Source: Paenibacillus glycinis
GTDB taxonomy: Bacteria > Bacillota > Bacilli > Paenibacillales > Paenibacillaceae
Direction of reading: 5' to 3'
DNA: 64,000 nt
NCBI RefSeq assembly: GCF_009909185.1
Contig: NZ_JAAAMV010000024.1
Coordinates: 124,001 to 188,000, forward strand
The translations under genes were made by a program, and so were the position numbers. Shown here in pieces: positions 1 through 8,783 of this stretch. The first letter of the stretch is position 1. Every line of letters starts with the position of its first letter. Below the pieces are notes generated by a model. The model was not told the origin of the DNA, did no database searches, and worked only from the letters and a program-made list of their open reading frames with translations.

Positions 1-492
1 ATCAGCAGCGCGCCGTCCCCGTCCCCGGTGGAGCTGCCGGAGCTGCAGACGCTGCGGATGAACCGCGCGACGCTGCTCGAGCTGCTGGAGGCGAGGGAAG
101 CGCTCGAGGTATCGAACGCCTCCCGCGCCGCGGAGAAAGCCACCGAGGCCGATATCGAGGTGTTGCGGAACCTGATTCGGGAGATGGAAGCGGGCATCGG
201 CGACGACCGCGAAGGCGAGCGCACGGACGTGCTGTTCCATCTGACGCTGGCGAGAGCGACCCACAACACCGTCATGCTGCGGCTGTTCGAATCCATCGTC
301 GGCCAGCTGGAGACGGCGATCCGCGACATTCGGCGGGTCGAAATCTACGCGAACCGCTCCGTGGCCGAGAGGCTCTACCGCGAGCATTTGGGGATCTTCG
401 AGGCCGTATCCGCCGGCAACGCGGCGCTTTCGGGCGAGCGGATGAAGGAGCATTTGGCCCATGTGGTGAGCAATTTGCTGCGGGTGCTGTAG
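1..492 (+). CDS. GntR-family regulator, FCD ligand-binding domain (5' truncated)
   Basis: The frame is already open at base 1, so only the last 163 residues are present and the DNA-binding winged helix lies outside the window. What remains is an all-helical FCD (FadR C-terminal) domain. It begins with the typical LLELLEAREALEV helix and carries spaced histidines (FHLTLARATHN and YREHLGIFEAV) in the positions that bind metal or a carboxylate ligand in this family. Such proteins are usually local repressors of sugar-acid or organic-acid catabolism. Its target cannot be told from this window because the adjoining upstream genes are missing. The family call is firm, the ligand unknown. Confidence 0.85.
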   Translation: MSSAPSPSPVELPELQTLRMNRATLLELLEAREALEVSNASRAAEKATEADIEVLRNLIREMEAGIGDDREGERTDVLFHLTLARATHNTVMLRLFESIVGQLETAIRDIRRVEIYANRSVAERLYREHLGIFEAVSAGNAALSGERMKEHLAHVVSNLLRVL

Positions 493-645
493 AAGCCGGT
501 TCGTGTTTGCCGGTCTCGCCCCGTTATTGCATCGCTTCGTCCAAGTTTGCAATCGAATGCGTCCTGAAGCACAGGCTGTTCGCTCGGCAAGTAGCCGGGC
601 GGGCAGCCTTATTTTGGCGCAATAAACGCCTCCATTTTCCTCGGG

Positions 646-665
646 TACCCCAAATGGGGTATACT
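646..665 (+). promoter_or_regulatory. Palindrome overlapping the -10 before cardiolipin synthase
   Basis: TACCCC-AAAT-GGGGTA (646-661) is a perfect inverted repeat that runs into a TATACT -10-like hexamer (660-665), about 50 bp before the start of the cardiolipin synthase gene. No good -35 is seen 16-18 bp upstream. The layout suits a repressor-controlled or activator-dependent promoter, but the regulator is unknown. Confidence 0.4.
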
Positions 666-715
666 GGAGCAAGCGCCGAGCGCGCGTGCGACCAAACCAA
701 GGAGCAATCATCATC

Positions 716-2170
716 ATGGCGGATTTTATCCTTTCGAATTTCATAACCATTCTGACCATCATCAATGTTCCGCTGGCGATCGTCGTCATGTTCATGGAGC
801 GCCGCAACGTCGGCGTGACTTGGGCGTGGCTGATGGTGCTGCTGTTCCTGCCCGCCGTCGGCTTCGTGGTGTATCTGATATTCGGGCAGAACCTGAGCAA
901 GAAGAAGCTGTACAAGCTGAACAAGCGCACGAAAGAAACCCTAGCCGCGATGGTCGAACAGCAGCGCAGGGAGTTTCACGATCACCGCATCGTGTTTAAT
1001 GATGATGCGGCAGAGCAGCACGCGGACCTGATCTGCATGAACCTGACCAGCGGTTTCGCGCTGTATACGCAGAACAACCACGTCGATATTTACACGAACG
1101 GCCCCGACAAATTCGAGGCGCTGTTCGCGGACATCGAGCGGGCGACCCATCATATTCATCTGATGTACTATATCGTCCACAACGACGGACTGGGCAACCG
1201 GCTCGTCGACGCGCTGACCGCGAAAGCGAAGCAGGGGGTCAAGGTGCGTTTCCTCGTGGACGACATCGGCAGCTCGATGCTGAAGCGGGAGTTTTTCCAC
1301 CGGCTGGTCGCGGCGGGCGGGGAAGTGGCGTATTTCTTCCCGTCCAAGATCCCGTACCTGAACATCCGGGTCAACTACCGCAATCACCGGAAGCTCGTCA
1401 TCATCGACGGCCAGATCGGCTATATCGGCGGCTTCAACGTCGGCGACGAATACATGGGCTTGAACAAGCGGTTCGGCTTCTGGCGCGACACGCATCTGCG
1501 GATCACGGGCTACGCCGTGCTGCAGATGCAGGCCCACTACATGTTCGACTGGAACCTGGCCAGCCACACCTCGTTCAGCCGCGAAGTGCTGGGTTTGTTC
1601 CCGCCGGCGGCAAGCACCGGCACCACGGGCATTCAGATCGTGTCCAGCGGCCCCGACCAGACGCTCGAGCAAATCAAGAACGCGTATATCAAGATGATCC
1701 ATTCCGCCAAGAAATCGATTTATATGCAGACGCCGTATTTTATCCCGGACGAGAGCTTGCTGAACGCCCTCAAGATGGCCGTGCTGTCGGGCATCGACGT
1801 CCGCATCATGCTGCCGAGCAAGCCGGACCACAAGATGGTCTACTGGGCGACCTTCTCGTATCTCGGCGAGCTGCTCGAGGAAGGCATGAAATGCTACCTG
1901 TACGAGAAAGGCTTCCTGCATGCGAAGGCGCTCGTCGTCGACGGCAGCATCGCTACCGTGGGAACGGCCAACGTGGACATCCGGAGCTTTAAATTGAATT
2001 TCGAGGTGAATGCGATCCTGTACGACACGGGAACGGCCATGCGCCTGAAACAAATATTCGAGGAAGACATGCTGGATTGCACGGAGCTGACGTACGAGCA
2101 GTACAAGCGCCGTTCCAAGCTGGAACGGTTCAGGGAATCGTGCGTGCGGCTGCTGTCTCCGATCCTTTGA
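716..2170 (+). CDS. cls: Cardiolipin synthase (phospholipase D family)
   Basis: Membrane enzyme that condenses two phosphatidylglycerol molecules into cardiolipin and glycerol. The 484-residue length is normal for bacterial Cls. Two N-terminal hydrophobic segments (about residues 5-25 and 33-55) anchor it, followed by two PLD-type HKD motifs: HRKLVIIDG with His at about residue 224 and HAKALVVDG with His at about 402. The ATG at 716 was preferred to a GTG 30 bp upstream because AAGGAG (699-704) sits 11 nt before it. The alarmone synthetase gene follows after 39 bp in the same direction, so the two may be co-transcribed. Confidence 0.95.
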   Translation: MADFILSNFITILTIINVPLAIVVMFMERRNVGVTWAWLMVLLFLPAVGFVVYLIFGQNLSKKKLYKLNKRTKETLAAMVEQQRREFHDHRIVFNDDAAEQHADLICMNLTSGFALYTQNNHVDIYTNGPDKFEALFADIERATHHIHLMYYIVHNDGLGNRLVDALTAKAKQGVKVRFLVDDIGSSMLKREFFHRLVAAGGEVAYFFPSKIPYLNIRVNYRNHRKLVIIDGQIGYIGGFNVGDEYMGLNKRFGFWRDTHLRITGYAVLQMQAHYMFDWNLASHTSFSREVLGLFPPAASTGTTGIQIVSSGPDQTLEQIKNAYIKMIHSAKKSIYMQTPYFIPDESLLNALKMAVLSGIDVRIMLPSKPDHKMVYWATFSYLGELLEEGMKCYLYEKGFLHAKALVVDGSIATVGTANVDIRSFKLNFEVNAILYDTGTAMRLKQIFEEDMLDCTELTYEQYKRRSKLERFRESCVRLLSPIL

Positions 2171-2209
2171 CGATACCGAGTTTGAAACTAGCAGCAGGAG
2201 TGAGAGCCA

Positions 2210-2881
2210 ATGATGGACAAGCAAATGGTCATGGAATGGGCGAAAATGCTCATGAGCTATAAATTCGCGCTGGACGAAGTCAGCACGAAGCTGACGATCC
2301 TGAACGAAGAACTCCAATTCATTCAAAATTACAACCCGATCGAGCACGTCAAGACGCGCATCAAGTCGCCGGAAGGCATCGTGGAGAAGCTGCAGCGCAA
2401 AGGGCTTGAAGTGTCGAAGGAAAACGCCGCCGAGCATATCCGCGACATCGCCGGCGTCCGGGTGATCTGTTCCTTCACGACGGACGTGTACCGCGTGTAC
2501 GACATGATTCGCAGCCAGGGCGACGTCGAAGTGATCGAGGTGAAGGACTACATCAAGGATCCCAAGCCGAACGGTTACCAGAGCCTGCATCTGATTATCC
2601 GGATTCCGATTTTCCTCTCGGAACGGACGGAGCACGTGAAGGTCGAGATACAGATCCGCACGATCGCGATGGATTTCTGGGCCAGCCTGGAGCATAAGAT
2701 CTATTACCAGTTCCACGACGACATGCCGGCTTCCATCCGCGAGCAGCTCAAGGCCACGGCCGACATGATCGGCATGCTGGACCGCCGGATGCTCGTCTTG
2801 AAGGACGAGGTGCAGAAGTTCAGCGACGGCGCCGAGACCGTCAAGCTGCAGCAGTTCCCGATGCTGCCCGCATCCAAATAA
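2210..2881 (+). CDS. relQ: Small alarmone synthetase, RelQ/SasB (YjbM) type
   Basis: Single-domain (p)ppGpp synthetase that transfers pyrophosphate from ATP to GDP or GTP. The 223 residues match the RelA/SpoT synthetase fold with no HD hydrolase, TGS or ACT domain, as in RelQ of Bacillus. Recognisable blocks are IRDIAGVRVICSF, the substrate-loop sequence KDYIKDPKPNGYQSLH, and the EIQIRT strand followed by DFWASLEHK. It is probably activated by stress and acts in the cytosol as a tetramer, as family members do. ATGATG at 2210 follows a GGAG-type site. An AT-rich stem-loop with a T-run follows the stop after about 80 bp. Confidence 0.95.
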   Translation: MMDKQMVMEWAKMLMSYKFALDEVSTKLTILNEELQFIQNYNPIEHVKTRIKSPEGIVEKLQRKGLEVSKENAAEHIRDIAGVRVICSFTTDVYRVYDMIRSQGDVEVIEVKDYIKDPKPNGYQSLHLIIRIPIFLSERTEHVKVEIQIRTIAMDFWASLEHKIYYQFHDDMPASIREQLKATADMIGMLDRRMLVLKDEVQKFSDGAETVKLQQFPMLPASK

Positions 2882-2962
2882 GATCGGTCGGAAGGAAATG
2901 GAAATTACTTGCAATATCACTGATTTTGACATGAAAAAGGGAGAAATTATGCCCTAGTTTTT

Positions 2963-3000
2963 AAATGGTCATTTGTTTACAATGAACAATGACCATTTTT
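2963..3000 (+). terminator. AT-rich intrinsic terminator after relQ
   Basis: Inverted repeat 2963-2976 against 2986-2998 (one bulged T) with a short AT loop, running into TTTTT. It ends the cls-relQ unit. Because the stem is AT-rich it could also serve as a protein-binding dyad for the sensor kinase gene that starts 50 bp later. Confidence 0.6.
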
Positions 3001-3014
3001 AATTTTGCCATTTT

Positions 3015-3028
3015 TGAAAACGCTTTCA
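3015..3028 (+). promoter_or_regulatory. Catabolite-responsive element (cre) before the YesM-like kinase
   Basis: TGAAAACGCTTTCA matches the Bacillus cre consensus TGWAANCGNTNWCA at every position. It lies 24 bp upstream of the TTG start of the sensor kinase, between the preceding terminator and the ribosome binding site. By analogy CcpA bound here would repress the two-component pair, and through it the sugar transporter, when preferred sugars are present. Confidence 0.75.
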
Positions 3029-3051
3029 AATAAATAAAGGAGGCATCCTGC

Positions 3052-4842
3052 TTGATCCACATCATGATCCGCGGCATCAACGACCTGAAGCTTCGCACGA
3101 AGCTGGTGCTTTCCTTTATTTTCGTCGCCTTCGTGCCCGTCCTCATCGTCGGCGCGTTCCTCACGGGCGAGCTGAAGAACATGGCGCTCAAGAACGCGCT
3201 CGAGCAGACGGCCAACAACGTCGAGCGGGTCAAGAAACGAACCGGCGAGGTCATCAACGTGTCGTACGACATCTCCTACCGGATGTCCAACGACAGCAGG
3301 CTGGAGACGCTGGCGAACCGGCATTACGAGTCGGTCTACGAGGTCGTGAAGGCATACAAGGAATACCCCGACATCAAGGACTACATCCGCCTGTACAAAG
3401 ACATCTCCAACATCCGGCTGTACGTCAACAACCAGACCCTGCTGAACAACTGGGAGTTCCTGCAGCCGACGCGGAGCATCATTCAGTCCGATTGGTATCA
3501 ATCGGCGCTGAACAGCAGCGGCCTTGCCGCCTGGTATTACATGCCGGACGAGCGGGACCGGCGATATTACCTCAGCCTCGTGCGCAAAATCGATTTCCTC
3601 ACGCAGCATACGAGCGGCGTGCTCGTCATCAACGTCAGCTCGGACAAGCTGAACGCGATTCTGAGCCAGGAAACGTTCGAGACGATGATCGTGGACGGGA
3701 ACAACCGGATCGTGGCCGCGAACCGGCCGGGCAGGATCGGCAGCACGCTGGCCAGCCTCAGCTACGATCCGAAGGTGATCGCGGCGAAGAACGGCAGCTT
3801 CCAGGCGAGCGTCAACGGCAAATCCTCGCAAATCCAAATCGAACCGCTCGTGCCCGAATCGAGCATGAACGCGCTCCGGATTATCTCGGTCTTCTCCATC
3901 GACGGCATCATGAAGGAACCGAACCGCATCATCAAGCTCGCCTTGACCGTCATCGTCGTCAGCTTGGCGGTCGCGATCATGCTCATCTACGGCTTCTCCG
4001 CGGTGTTGTCCAAACGCATGATGCGCCTGAGCAAATACATCGCCAAGGTCGGCACGGGCAATTTGGACGTCGCGCTCGAGATCGACGGCAAGGACGAGAT
4101 CGGGCAGCTATCCAGGCAGTTCAACGGGATGGTGAGCAGCATCAACGGGCTGATCGTCGAGCTGCAGGATTCCAACCGGCAGAAGGTCGAGCTGCAATCG
4201 CGGCAGAACGAGATCAAGTTCAAAATGATGGCGAGCCAGATCAACCCGCATTTCCTGTTCAACGCGCTCGAGTCGGTCCGCATGAAAGCCCATCTGAAGG
4301 GCGAGCGGGAAATCTCGAACGTCGTCAAGCTCATCGGCAAAATGATGCGCAAAAACCTCGAAGCCGGCAGCCGGACCGTCCTGCTGAGCCACGAAATCGA
4401 CATGGTGCGGTGTTATCTGGACATTCAGAAATTCCGTTACGAGGACCGGCTGGCCTACGAGCTGCAGATCGATCCTGACGCCGAGCAGGTGCAGATTCTG
4501 CCGCTGATCATCCAGCCGATCGCCGAGAACGCGGTCATCCACGGCTTGGAGAACCGGGAGGCCGGCGGCCGAGTGCGCATCGCGGCGTTCGTGCGCAACG
4601 GGAAGGTTCATATCGAGGTCGCCGACAACGGCGAAGGCATGCCGAGGGCCAAGCTGACGGAGCTGTACCGGTCGATGGACGAGACCGAGGAACGCGAAGG
4701 CAACCGCATCGGGCTGCGCAACGTGCACATGCGCCTGAAGCTCATGTACGGGCCGGGCTGCGGCCTGCAGATCTGGAGCGAGCCCGGCGTCGGAACGACG
4801 GTCCAATTTACGATACCGATGGGGGAGATTAGCCATGTATAA
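3052..4842 (+). CDS. YesM-family sensor histidine kinase
   Basis: Membrane sensor kinase, 596 residues. A transmembrane helix near residues 17-35 precedes a roughly 260-residue extracellular dCACHE-like sensor region. A second helix (about 298-320) leads into a HAMP segment. The kinase half is of the His_kinase/YesM type, with QINPHFLFNALES (His at about residue 400) and an ATPase domain bearing ENAVIHG, DNGEGMP and GLRNVHMRL. The TTG at 3052 was chosen because AAAGGAGG (3036-3043) is 8 nt away. An in-frame ATG 12 bp downstream is the alternative. The gene overlaps the next one by 8 bp, so both are translated together. It probably senses an oligosaccharide for the adjacent transporter. Confidence 0.9.
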   Translation: MIHIMIRGINDLKLRTKLVLSFIFVAFVPVLIVGAFLTGELKNMALKNALEQTANNVERVKKRTGEVINVSYDISYRMSNDSRLETLANRHYESVYEVVKAYKEYPDIKDYIRLYKDISNIRLYVNNQTLLNNWEFLQPTRSIIQSDWYQSALNSSGLAAWYYMPDERDRRYYLSLVRKIDFLTQHTSGVLVINVSSDKLNAILSQETFETMIVDGNNRIVAANRPGRIGSTLASLSYDPKVIAAKNGSFQASVNGKSSQIQIEPLVPESSMNALRIISVFSIDGIMKEPNRIIKLALTVIVVSLAVAIMLIYGFSAVLSKRMMRLSKYIAKVGTGNLDVALEIDGKDEIGQLSRQFNGMVSSINGLIVELQDSNRQKVELQSRQNEIKFKMMASQINPHFLFNALESVRMKAHLKGEREISNVVKLIGKMMRKNLEAGSRTVLLSHEIDMVRCYLDIQKFRYEDRLAYELQIDPDAEQVQILPLIIQPIAENAVIHGLENREAGGRVRIAAFVRNGKVHIEVADNGEGMPRAKLTELYRSMDETEEREGNRIGLRNVHMRLKLMYGPGCGLQIWSEPGVGTTVQFTIPMGEISHV

Positions 4843-6394
4843 CGTGCTGATTACCGATGATGAACCGACGATCCGCGAAGGGCTGCGGACGCTGATCGAT
4901 TGGGAAGCGCTAGGCTACGCGGTGGTCGATACGGCCGCGAACGGCAAGGACGCGCTGGGCAAAATCGCCGTTTACCGCCCCGACCTGCTGATTGTGGACA
5001 TACGGATGCCGGGGATGACGGGGTTGGAGCTCGTCGAGGCGGTCAGGCAGACGGGCGATAAATTGCGCGTGCTCATCCTGAGCGGCTACGCGGACTTCGA
5101 TTACGCCAAGAAGGCGATCGGCTTGGATATCGACGGCTATCTGTTGAAGCCGGTCGACGAGGACGAGCTCGTCGGCCATCTGGATAAATTGAAAAGCGTC
5201 CTCGACCGCGAACGGAAGGAACGGGCGGACAGCGGCTCGAGGAAGGCATGGAGCAGGCAGAAGCTGCTCCACGACCTGTTGTCTCCGGATGCCGAGAAGC
5301 GGGTCTTGCCGGATGCTGACGAGCTGAAGGCGATGGACCTGGGCTGGGACAGCTACGGCATCGTGCTGATCAAGCTCGAGGGATCGGATCGGAGCATGGA
5401 GCCCGGCCGGTTTGCCGCCGTTCGCGACCGCTTCGCGCAGGCGTACGACGCGAAGGACAAGGGCGTCGTCGTTGCGATGGATGCGGCGCTTGTCCTGCTG
5501 CTGCCGGACGATCTGTCCGCCGAAGCGGTCAAACGCCGCGTCTACGCCGATCTGGCGGCGCTGATCGCGGAGCCGTGCGCGCGCATCGCGGCGGCAAGCG
5601 GCCCGCCCGCGTCGCGGATCGGCGACGTCCGGATGTCGTATTTGGCGGCGGCGGCGCTGCTGGACCGGCGGTTCTTCCACGCGGGCGGGCAATTGATCGA
5701 CTCGTCCTCGCCGGCGCTTCATGCGGTGCCGGGAGGCATCGCCGAACAAGCGAATTGGGCCGACGACGTGCCCGCGCTCGCGGAGAAGCTGTATTTCGCG
5801 CTCGACGTCGGCAATCTCGCGGTGGTGTCGCAGCTGGTCGCGGATACGGGCCGCGGGCTGATTCGGCGCGGGAAATCGGAGGCGGACATCAAAGCCGCGT
5901 TCGCCGGCATCGTCACGGCTTTGGCGGGCAAGCTGTCCCGGAGCGGCGACGAACGGGAGCTGGACAACGAGCGGTTGTCCGCGTGCATGTCGACGATCTA
6001 CGGCCATGTCCGTTACGACGAGCTGGAGCAGGAGCTGATCGCCGTCCTTCCGACGCTGCTGAAGGGGAGCGGCTCCTGCAGCGGCGACAAGCAGATCAAG
6101 AAGATGATCGACCTGATCCGGCGCAACTACGTCGAGAACCTGAAGCTGGAGACGCTGGCGGAGGTGTTCAACTACAACAGCGCCTATCTCGGCAAGCTGT
6201 TCAAGAGCGAGACGGGCGAATATTTCAACACGTACCTCGACAAGGTGCGGATCGAGAAGGCTAAGGAGCTGCTGGATCAAGGGCTGAAAGTCTACCAGGT
6301 CGCGGAGAAGGTCGGCTACGCCAACGTGGACTATTTCCACGGCAAATTCCGCAAATACGTCGGCGTGTCCCCGACCTCCTACCGGAAGAAATAG
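4835..6394 (+). CDS. YesN-family response regulator with AraC DNA-binding domain
   Basis: Cytosolic partner of the preceding kinase, 519 residues. The receiver domain (1-120) has the acidic pair DD at 8-9, the phosphorylation site Asp55 in LLIVDIRMPG, and Lys105 in GYLLKPVDE. A long variable middle region (130-410) is typical of YesN. The C-terminal AraC domain (about 415-519) has two helix-turn-helices, LETLAEVFNYNSAYLGKLF and VAEKVGYANVDYFHGKFRK, and ends in GVSPTSYRKK. In this family the phosphorylated regulator activates the neighbouring sugar ABC transporter, here starting 117 bp downstream. Confidence 0.92.
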   Translation: MYNVLITDDEPTIREGLRTLIDWEALGYAVVDTAANGKDALGKIAVYRPDLLIVDIRMPGMTGLELVEAVRQTGDKLRVLILSGYADFDYAKKAIGLDIDGYLLKPVDEDELVGHLDKLKSVLDRERKERADSGSRKAWSRQKLLHDLLSPDAEKRVLPDADELKAMDLGWDSYGIVLIKLEGSDRSMEPGRFAAVRDRFAQAYDAKDKGVVVAMDAALVLLLPDDLSAEAVKRRVYADLAALIAEPCARIAAASGPPASRIGDVRMSYLAAAALLDRRFFHAGGQLIDSSSPALHAVPGGIAEQANWADDVPALAEKLYFALDVGNLAVVSQLVADTGRGLIRRGKSEADIKAAFAGIVTALAGKLSRSGDERELDNERLSACMSTIYGHVRYDELEQELIAVLPTLLKGSGSCSGDKQIKKMIDLIRRNYVENLKLETLAEVFNYNSAYLGKLFKSETGEYFNTYLDKVRIEKAKELLDQGLKVYQVAEKVGYANVDYFHGKFRKYVGVSPTSYRKK

Positions 6395-6455
6395 CGGGCT
6401 GGGTCTTAGGGCCAATGCAATTTTCACATGATTTTACCGTCAATTATAGTGGTAT

Positions 6456-6469
6456 TGGAAGCGCTTTAT
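6456..6469 (+). promoter_or_regulatory. Imperfect cre-like site before the sugar permeases
   Basis: TGGAAGCGCTTTAT keeps the central AAGCGCTTT core of a cre box but departs from consensus at the outer positions. It lies 41 bp before the first permease start. The perfect cre before the YesM/YesN pair makes catabolite control of this unit plausible. Confidence 0.4.
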
Positions 6470-6510
6470 TTCCGATATCATGAAGGCATACAGCAAGGAG
6501 GTAACGCCAA

Positions 6511-7467
6511 ATGAAAGCCGCTGCACCATTGAAGCCGCAAGCTGCCGCAAGGCGGAAATCCCGTTTCTGGCACACCTTCTTCCAGCAGAAATACTTGTAC
6601 CTGATGTCGATTCCGTTCGTCTTGTGGGTGTTCGTATTCAGCTATTTGCCGCTCTGGGGCTGGACGATGGCGTTCCAGAAATTCAAGCCGAAGAAATCGT
6701 TCCTGGACCAGGATTGGGCCGGCCTGCAATACTTCCGGGAGCTGTTCCACGACGACCAGTTTTTTCAGGCGCTGCGCAACACGCTGGCGATGAGCGTCAT
6801 GGGGCTGGTCGCCGGGTTCATCATTCCGATCGTGTTCGCCATCCTGCTGAACGAGGTCCGGATCGGCATCCTGAAACGGTTCGTGCAGACGATCTCCTAT
6901 CTGCCGCACTTCGTGTCCTGGGTCGTCGCGGCGGGCATCGTCACGAAGATGCTGTCCACGGACAACGGCGCCGTCAACGACCTGCTCGTCGGGCTGCACC
7001 TGATCAGCGAACCGATCCAGTTCTCGGGGAAAGGCAACCTGTTCTGGACCATCGTCACCGCCTCCGACGTGTGGAAGGAGACCGGCTGGAACACCATCAT
7101 CTATTTGGCGGCCATCGCCGGCATCGGCCCTGAATTGTACGAGGCCGCGCGGGTGGACGGCGCGAGCCGCCTGCAGCAGGCATGGAACATCACGCTGCCG
7201 GGCATCCGCTCCACGATCATCGTCCTGGTCATCATCTCCATCGGACATCTCGTCAGCATCGGTTTCGAGAAGCAGTTCCTGCTCGGCAACAATCTGGTGC
7301 GCGACTACTCGCAGACGCTCGACTTGTATGCGCTTAATTACGGGCTCGGCATGGGGCGGTATTCCTTCGGGACGGCGATCAACATCTTCAATTCCGTCGT
7401 CAGCGTCATCCTCTTGTTCGCGGCCAACGGCATTTTCAAGAAAATCACCAAGGAAAGCATCATTTAA
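6511..7467 (+). CDS. Sugar ABC transporter permease, LplB type
   Basis: Inner-membrane permease subunit of a carbohydrate-uptake-1 ABC importer, 318 residues. A short basic N-terminus is followed by about six transmembrane helices. The cytoplasmic coupling loop reads EAARVDGASRLQQAWNITLPGI, the EAA motif that docks on the ATPase. ATG at 6511 follows AAGGAGG by 9 nt. The second permease starts 15 bp after its stop. No ATPase gene is nearby; such systems normally share an MsmX-type ATPase encoded elsewhere. Substrate is unknown; relatives near YesMN import oligosaccharides such as pectin or hemicellulose fragments. Confidence 0.92.
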   Translation: MKAAAPLKPQAAARRKSRFWHTFFQQKYLYLMSIPFVLWVFVFSYLPLWGWTMAFQKFKPKKSFLDQDWAGLQYFRELFHDDQFFQALRNTLAMSVMGLVAGFIIPIVFAILLNEVRIGILKRFVQTISYLPHFVSWVVAAGIVTKMLSTDNGAVNDLLVGLHLISEPIQFSGKGNLFWTIVTASDVWKETGWNTIIYLAAIAGIGPELYEAARVDGASRLQQAWNITLPGIRSTIIVLVIISIGHLVSIGFEKQFLLGNNLVRDYSQTLDLYALNYGLGMGRYSFGTAINIFNSVVSVILLFAANGIFKKITKESII

Positions 7468-7481
7468 GGGGAGGGTGCCAG

Positions 7482-8387
7482 ATGAAAGCAGGTTTGTTCT
7501 CCAGCGGCACGCCCTGGTCCGACCGCGCCTTCGATTTCGTCGTTTATCTCGTCATCGCGCTCGTCACGGTCATTACGCTGTATCCGTTCCTGAACGTGCT
7601 GGCGATCTCGCTGAACGATTCCACGGACAGCGTCCGCGGCGGCATCACGATCTTCCCGCGGCAGTTCACGCTGAAGAATTACGAGACGATCTTCGCCTTC
7701 TCCGGCCTGATCACCGGGCTGAAAATCTCGCTGCTGCGCACCGTCATCGGCACGGTGCTCGGCCTGATCAGCGCCTCGATGCTGGCGTTCACGCTCAGCC
7801 GGGTCGACTTCCAGGGGCGGCGGTTCGTCTCCACGTTCCTCGCGCTGACGATGTACGTGTCCGGGGGCTTGATTCCGACCTACATTCTGATCAAAGACCT
7901 GCACATGATCGGCACCTTCGCGGTCTACGTGCTGCCGGGACTGGTCAGCGCCTTCAACGTGTTCGTCATCCGTTCCTTCATCGACGGCATCCCGTATGCC
8001 CTGCAGGAATCCGCCAAGCTGGACGGCGCGAACGACTTTACGATCTACTGGCGCGTCATCCTGCCGCTCACGAAGCCGGCGCTGGCGACGATCGCGCTCT
8101 TCCTGGCGGTCGGCCAATGGAATTCCTGGTTCGACACGTACTTGTACAACGGTTCGAAGGATCATCTGACGACGCTGCAGTACGAGCTGATGAAGGTCAT
8201 CCAGAGCACGACGACGAACGCCGACAGCTTCCGCGGCCGCAACATGACGGAGGTCATGGCGCAGATCTCGCCGGAGTCGGTGAAGATGGCGATCACGATC
8301 ATCGTGACGGTGCCGATTTTGATCGTGTATCCGTTTTTGCAGCGGTACTTTGTGAAAGGCATGACGCTGGGGGCCGTGAAGAGCTGA
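7482..8387 (+). CDS. Sugar ABC transporter permease, LplC/YtcP type
   Basis: Second permease of the same importer, 301 residues with about six transmembrane helices (the first at about 18-38). The coupling loop QESAKLDGANDFTIYWRVI fits the EAA motif. The C-terminus PILIVYPFLQRYFVKGMTLG is characteristic of this branch. A GGGGAGGG site spans the 14-bp gap after the first permease, so the two are translated as a unit. The gene for the binding protein follows after 396 bp, a gap filled by a large palindromic element. Confidence 0.92.
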   Translation: MKAGLFSSGTPWSDRAFDFVVYLVIALVTVITLYPFLNVLAISLNDSTDSVRGGITIFPRQFTLKNYETIFAFSGLITGLKISLLRTVIGTVLGLISASMLAFTLSRVDFQGRRFVSTFLALTMYVSGGLIPTYILIKDLHMIGTFAVYVLPGLVSAFNVFVIRSFIDGIPYALQESAKLDGANDFTIYWRVILPLTKPALATIALFLAVGQWNSWFDTYLYNGSKDHLTTLQYELMKVIQSTTTNADSFRGRNMTEVMAQISPESVKMAITIIVTVPILIVYPFLQRYFVKGMTLGAVKS

Positions 8388-8551
8388 GCCCGGTGGGTAA
8401 AAAGCGCCCTGCGGACGGTATGGGTCTCCAATCGCTGTTGTAGTTCGGAAATCCTCATTGTAGAAAGATTAGCGGTGGATTTCCGACTACAAAGGCGAAC
8501 GCTATCGCTTTTTCGACTCCATACCGCCTCTCCGGGCGCTTTTTACCGGGC
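8388..8551. repeat. 164-bp imperfect palindromic element inside the transporter operon
   Basis: Three nested inverted-repeat blocks pair across this stretch: 8388-8409 with 8534-8551 (GCCCGG...AAAAAGCGCCC against GGGCGCTTTTTACCGGGC), 8416-8426 with 8515-8526 (CGGTATGGGTC against GACTCCATACCG), and 8438-8454 with 8477-8492 (TTGTAGTTCGGAAATCC against GGATTTCCGACTACAA). A short loop lies near 8455-8476. No coding frame is supported. It starts directly after the second permease stop codon. It looks like a REP- or MITE-like interspersed palindrome and would fold into a long hairpin in the operon mRNA. The dispersed nature is inference. Confidence 0.75.
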
Positions 8552-8571
8552 TCTACAAGCAGAAAAACCTG

Positions 8572-8593
8572 GCCTAGGGGAAATATCCTAGGC
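8572..8593. other. Short dyad upstream of the binding-protein gene
   Basis: GCCTAGG (8572-8578) and CCTAGGC (8587-8593) form a 7-bp perfect stem around an 8-nt AT-rich loop, about 190 bp before the lipoprotein gene. The rest of the gap to 8783 holds a short run of AAAAGCAG-like repeats (about 8630-8650) and nothing else recognisable. It may be a processing hairpin or a regulator site. Confidence 0.35.
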
Positions 8594-8783
8594 AGCTAAA
8601 ATTCTAATAGCCCTGCGCTCAACTGCAAAAGCAGAAAAGCAGAAAAGCAGATGCTTGAACTGCAAGACATCTAAGCAAACAACAATATCTGCAAACGAAG
8701 ATCGCCAGTTCACAACGGTATCTACAGGTCCCCTGTTTATACGATATACAAAAACAGCATTCAAAATTGGGAGGGTTTGCAAC

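Noticed and set aside
941-2932. 663-codon open frame on the minus strand over cls and relQ
   Set aside because: It is antisense to two well-supported genes, has no family resemblance and reflects the GC-rich third codon positions of the sense genes.
2963-3000. Operator for the YesM-like kinase instead of a terminator
   Set aside because: Stem followed by T-run right after relQ fits a terminator better; the operator role was kept only as an alternative.
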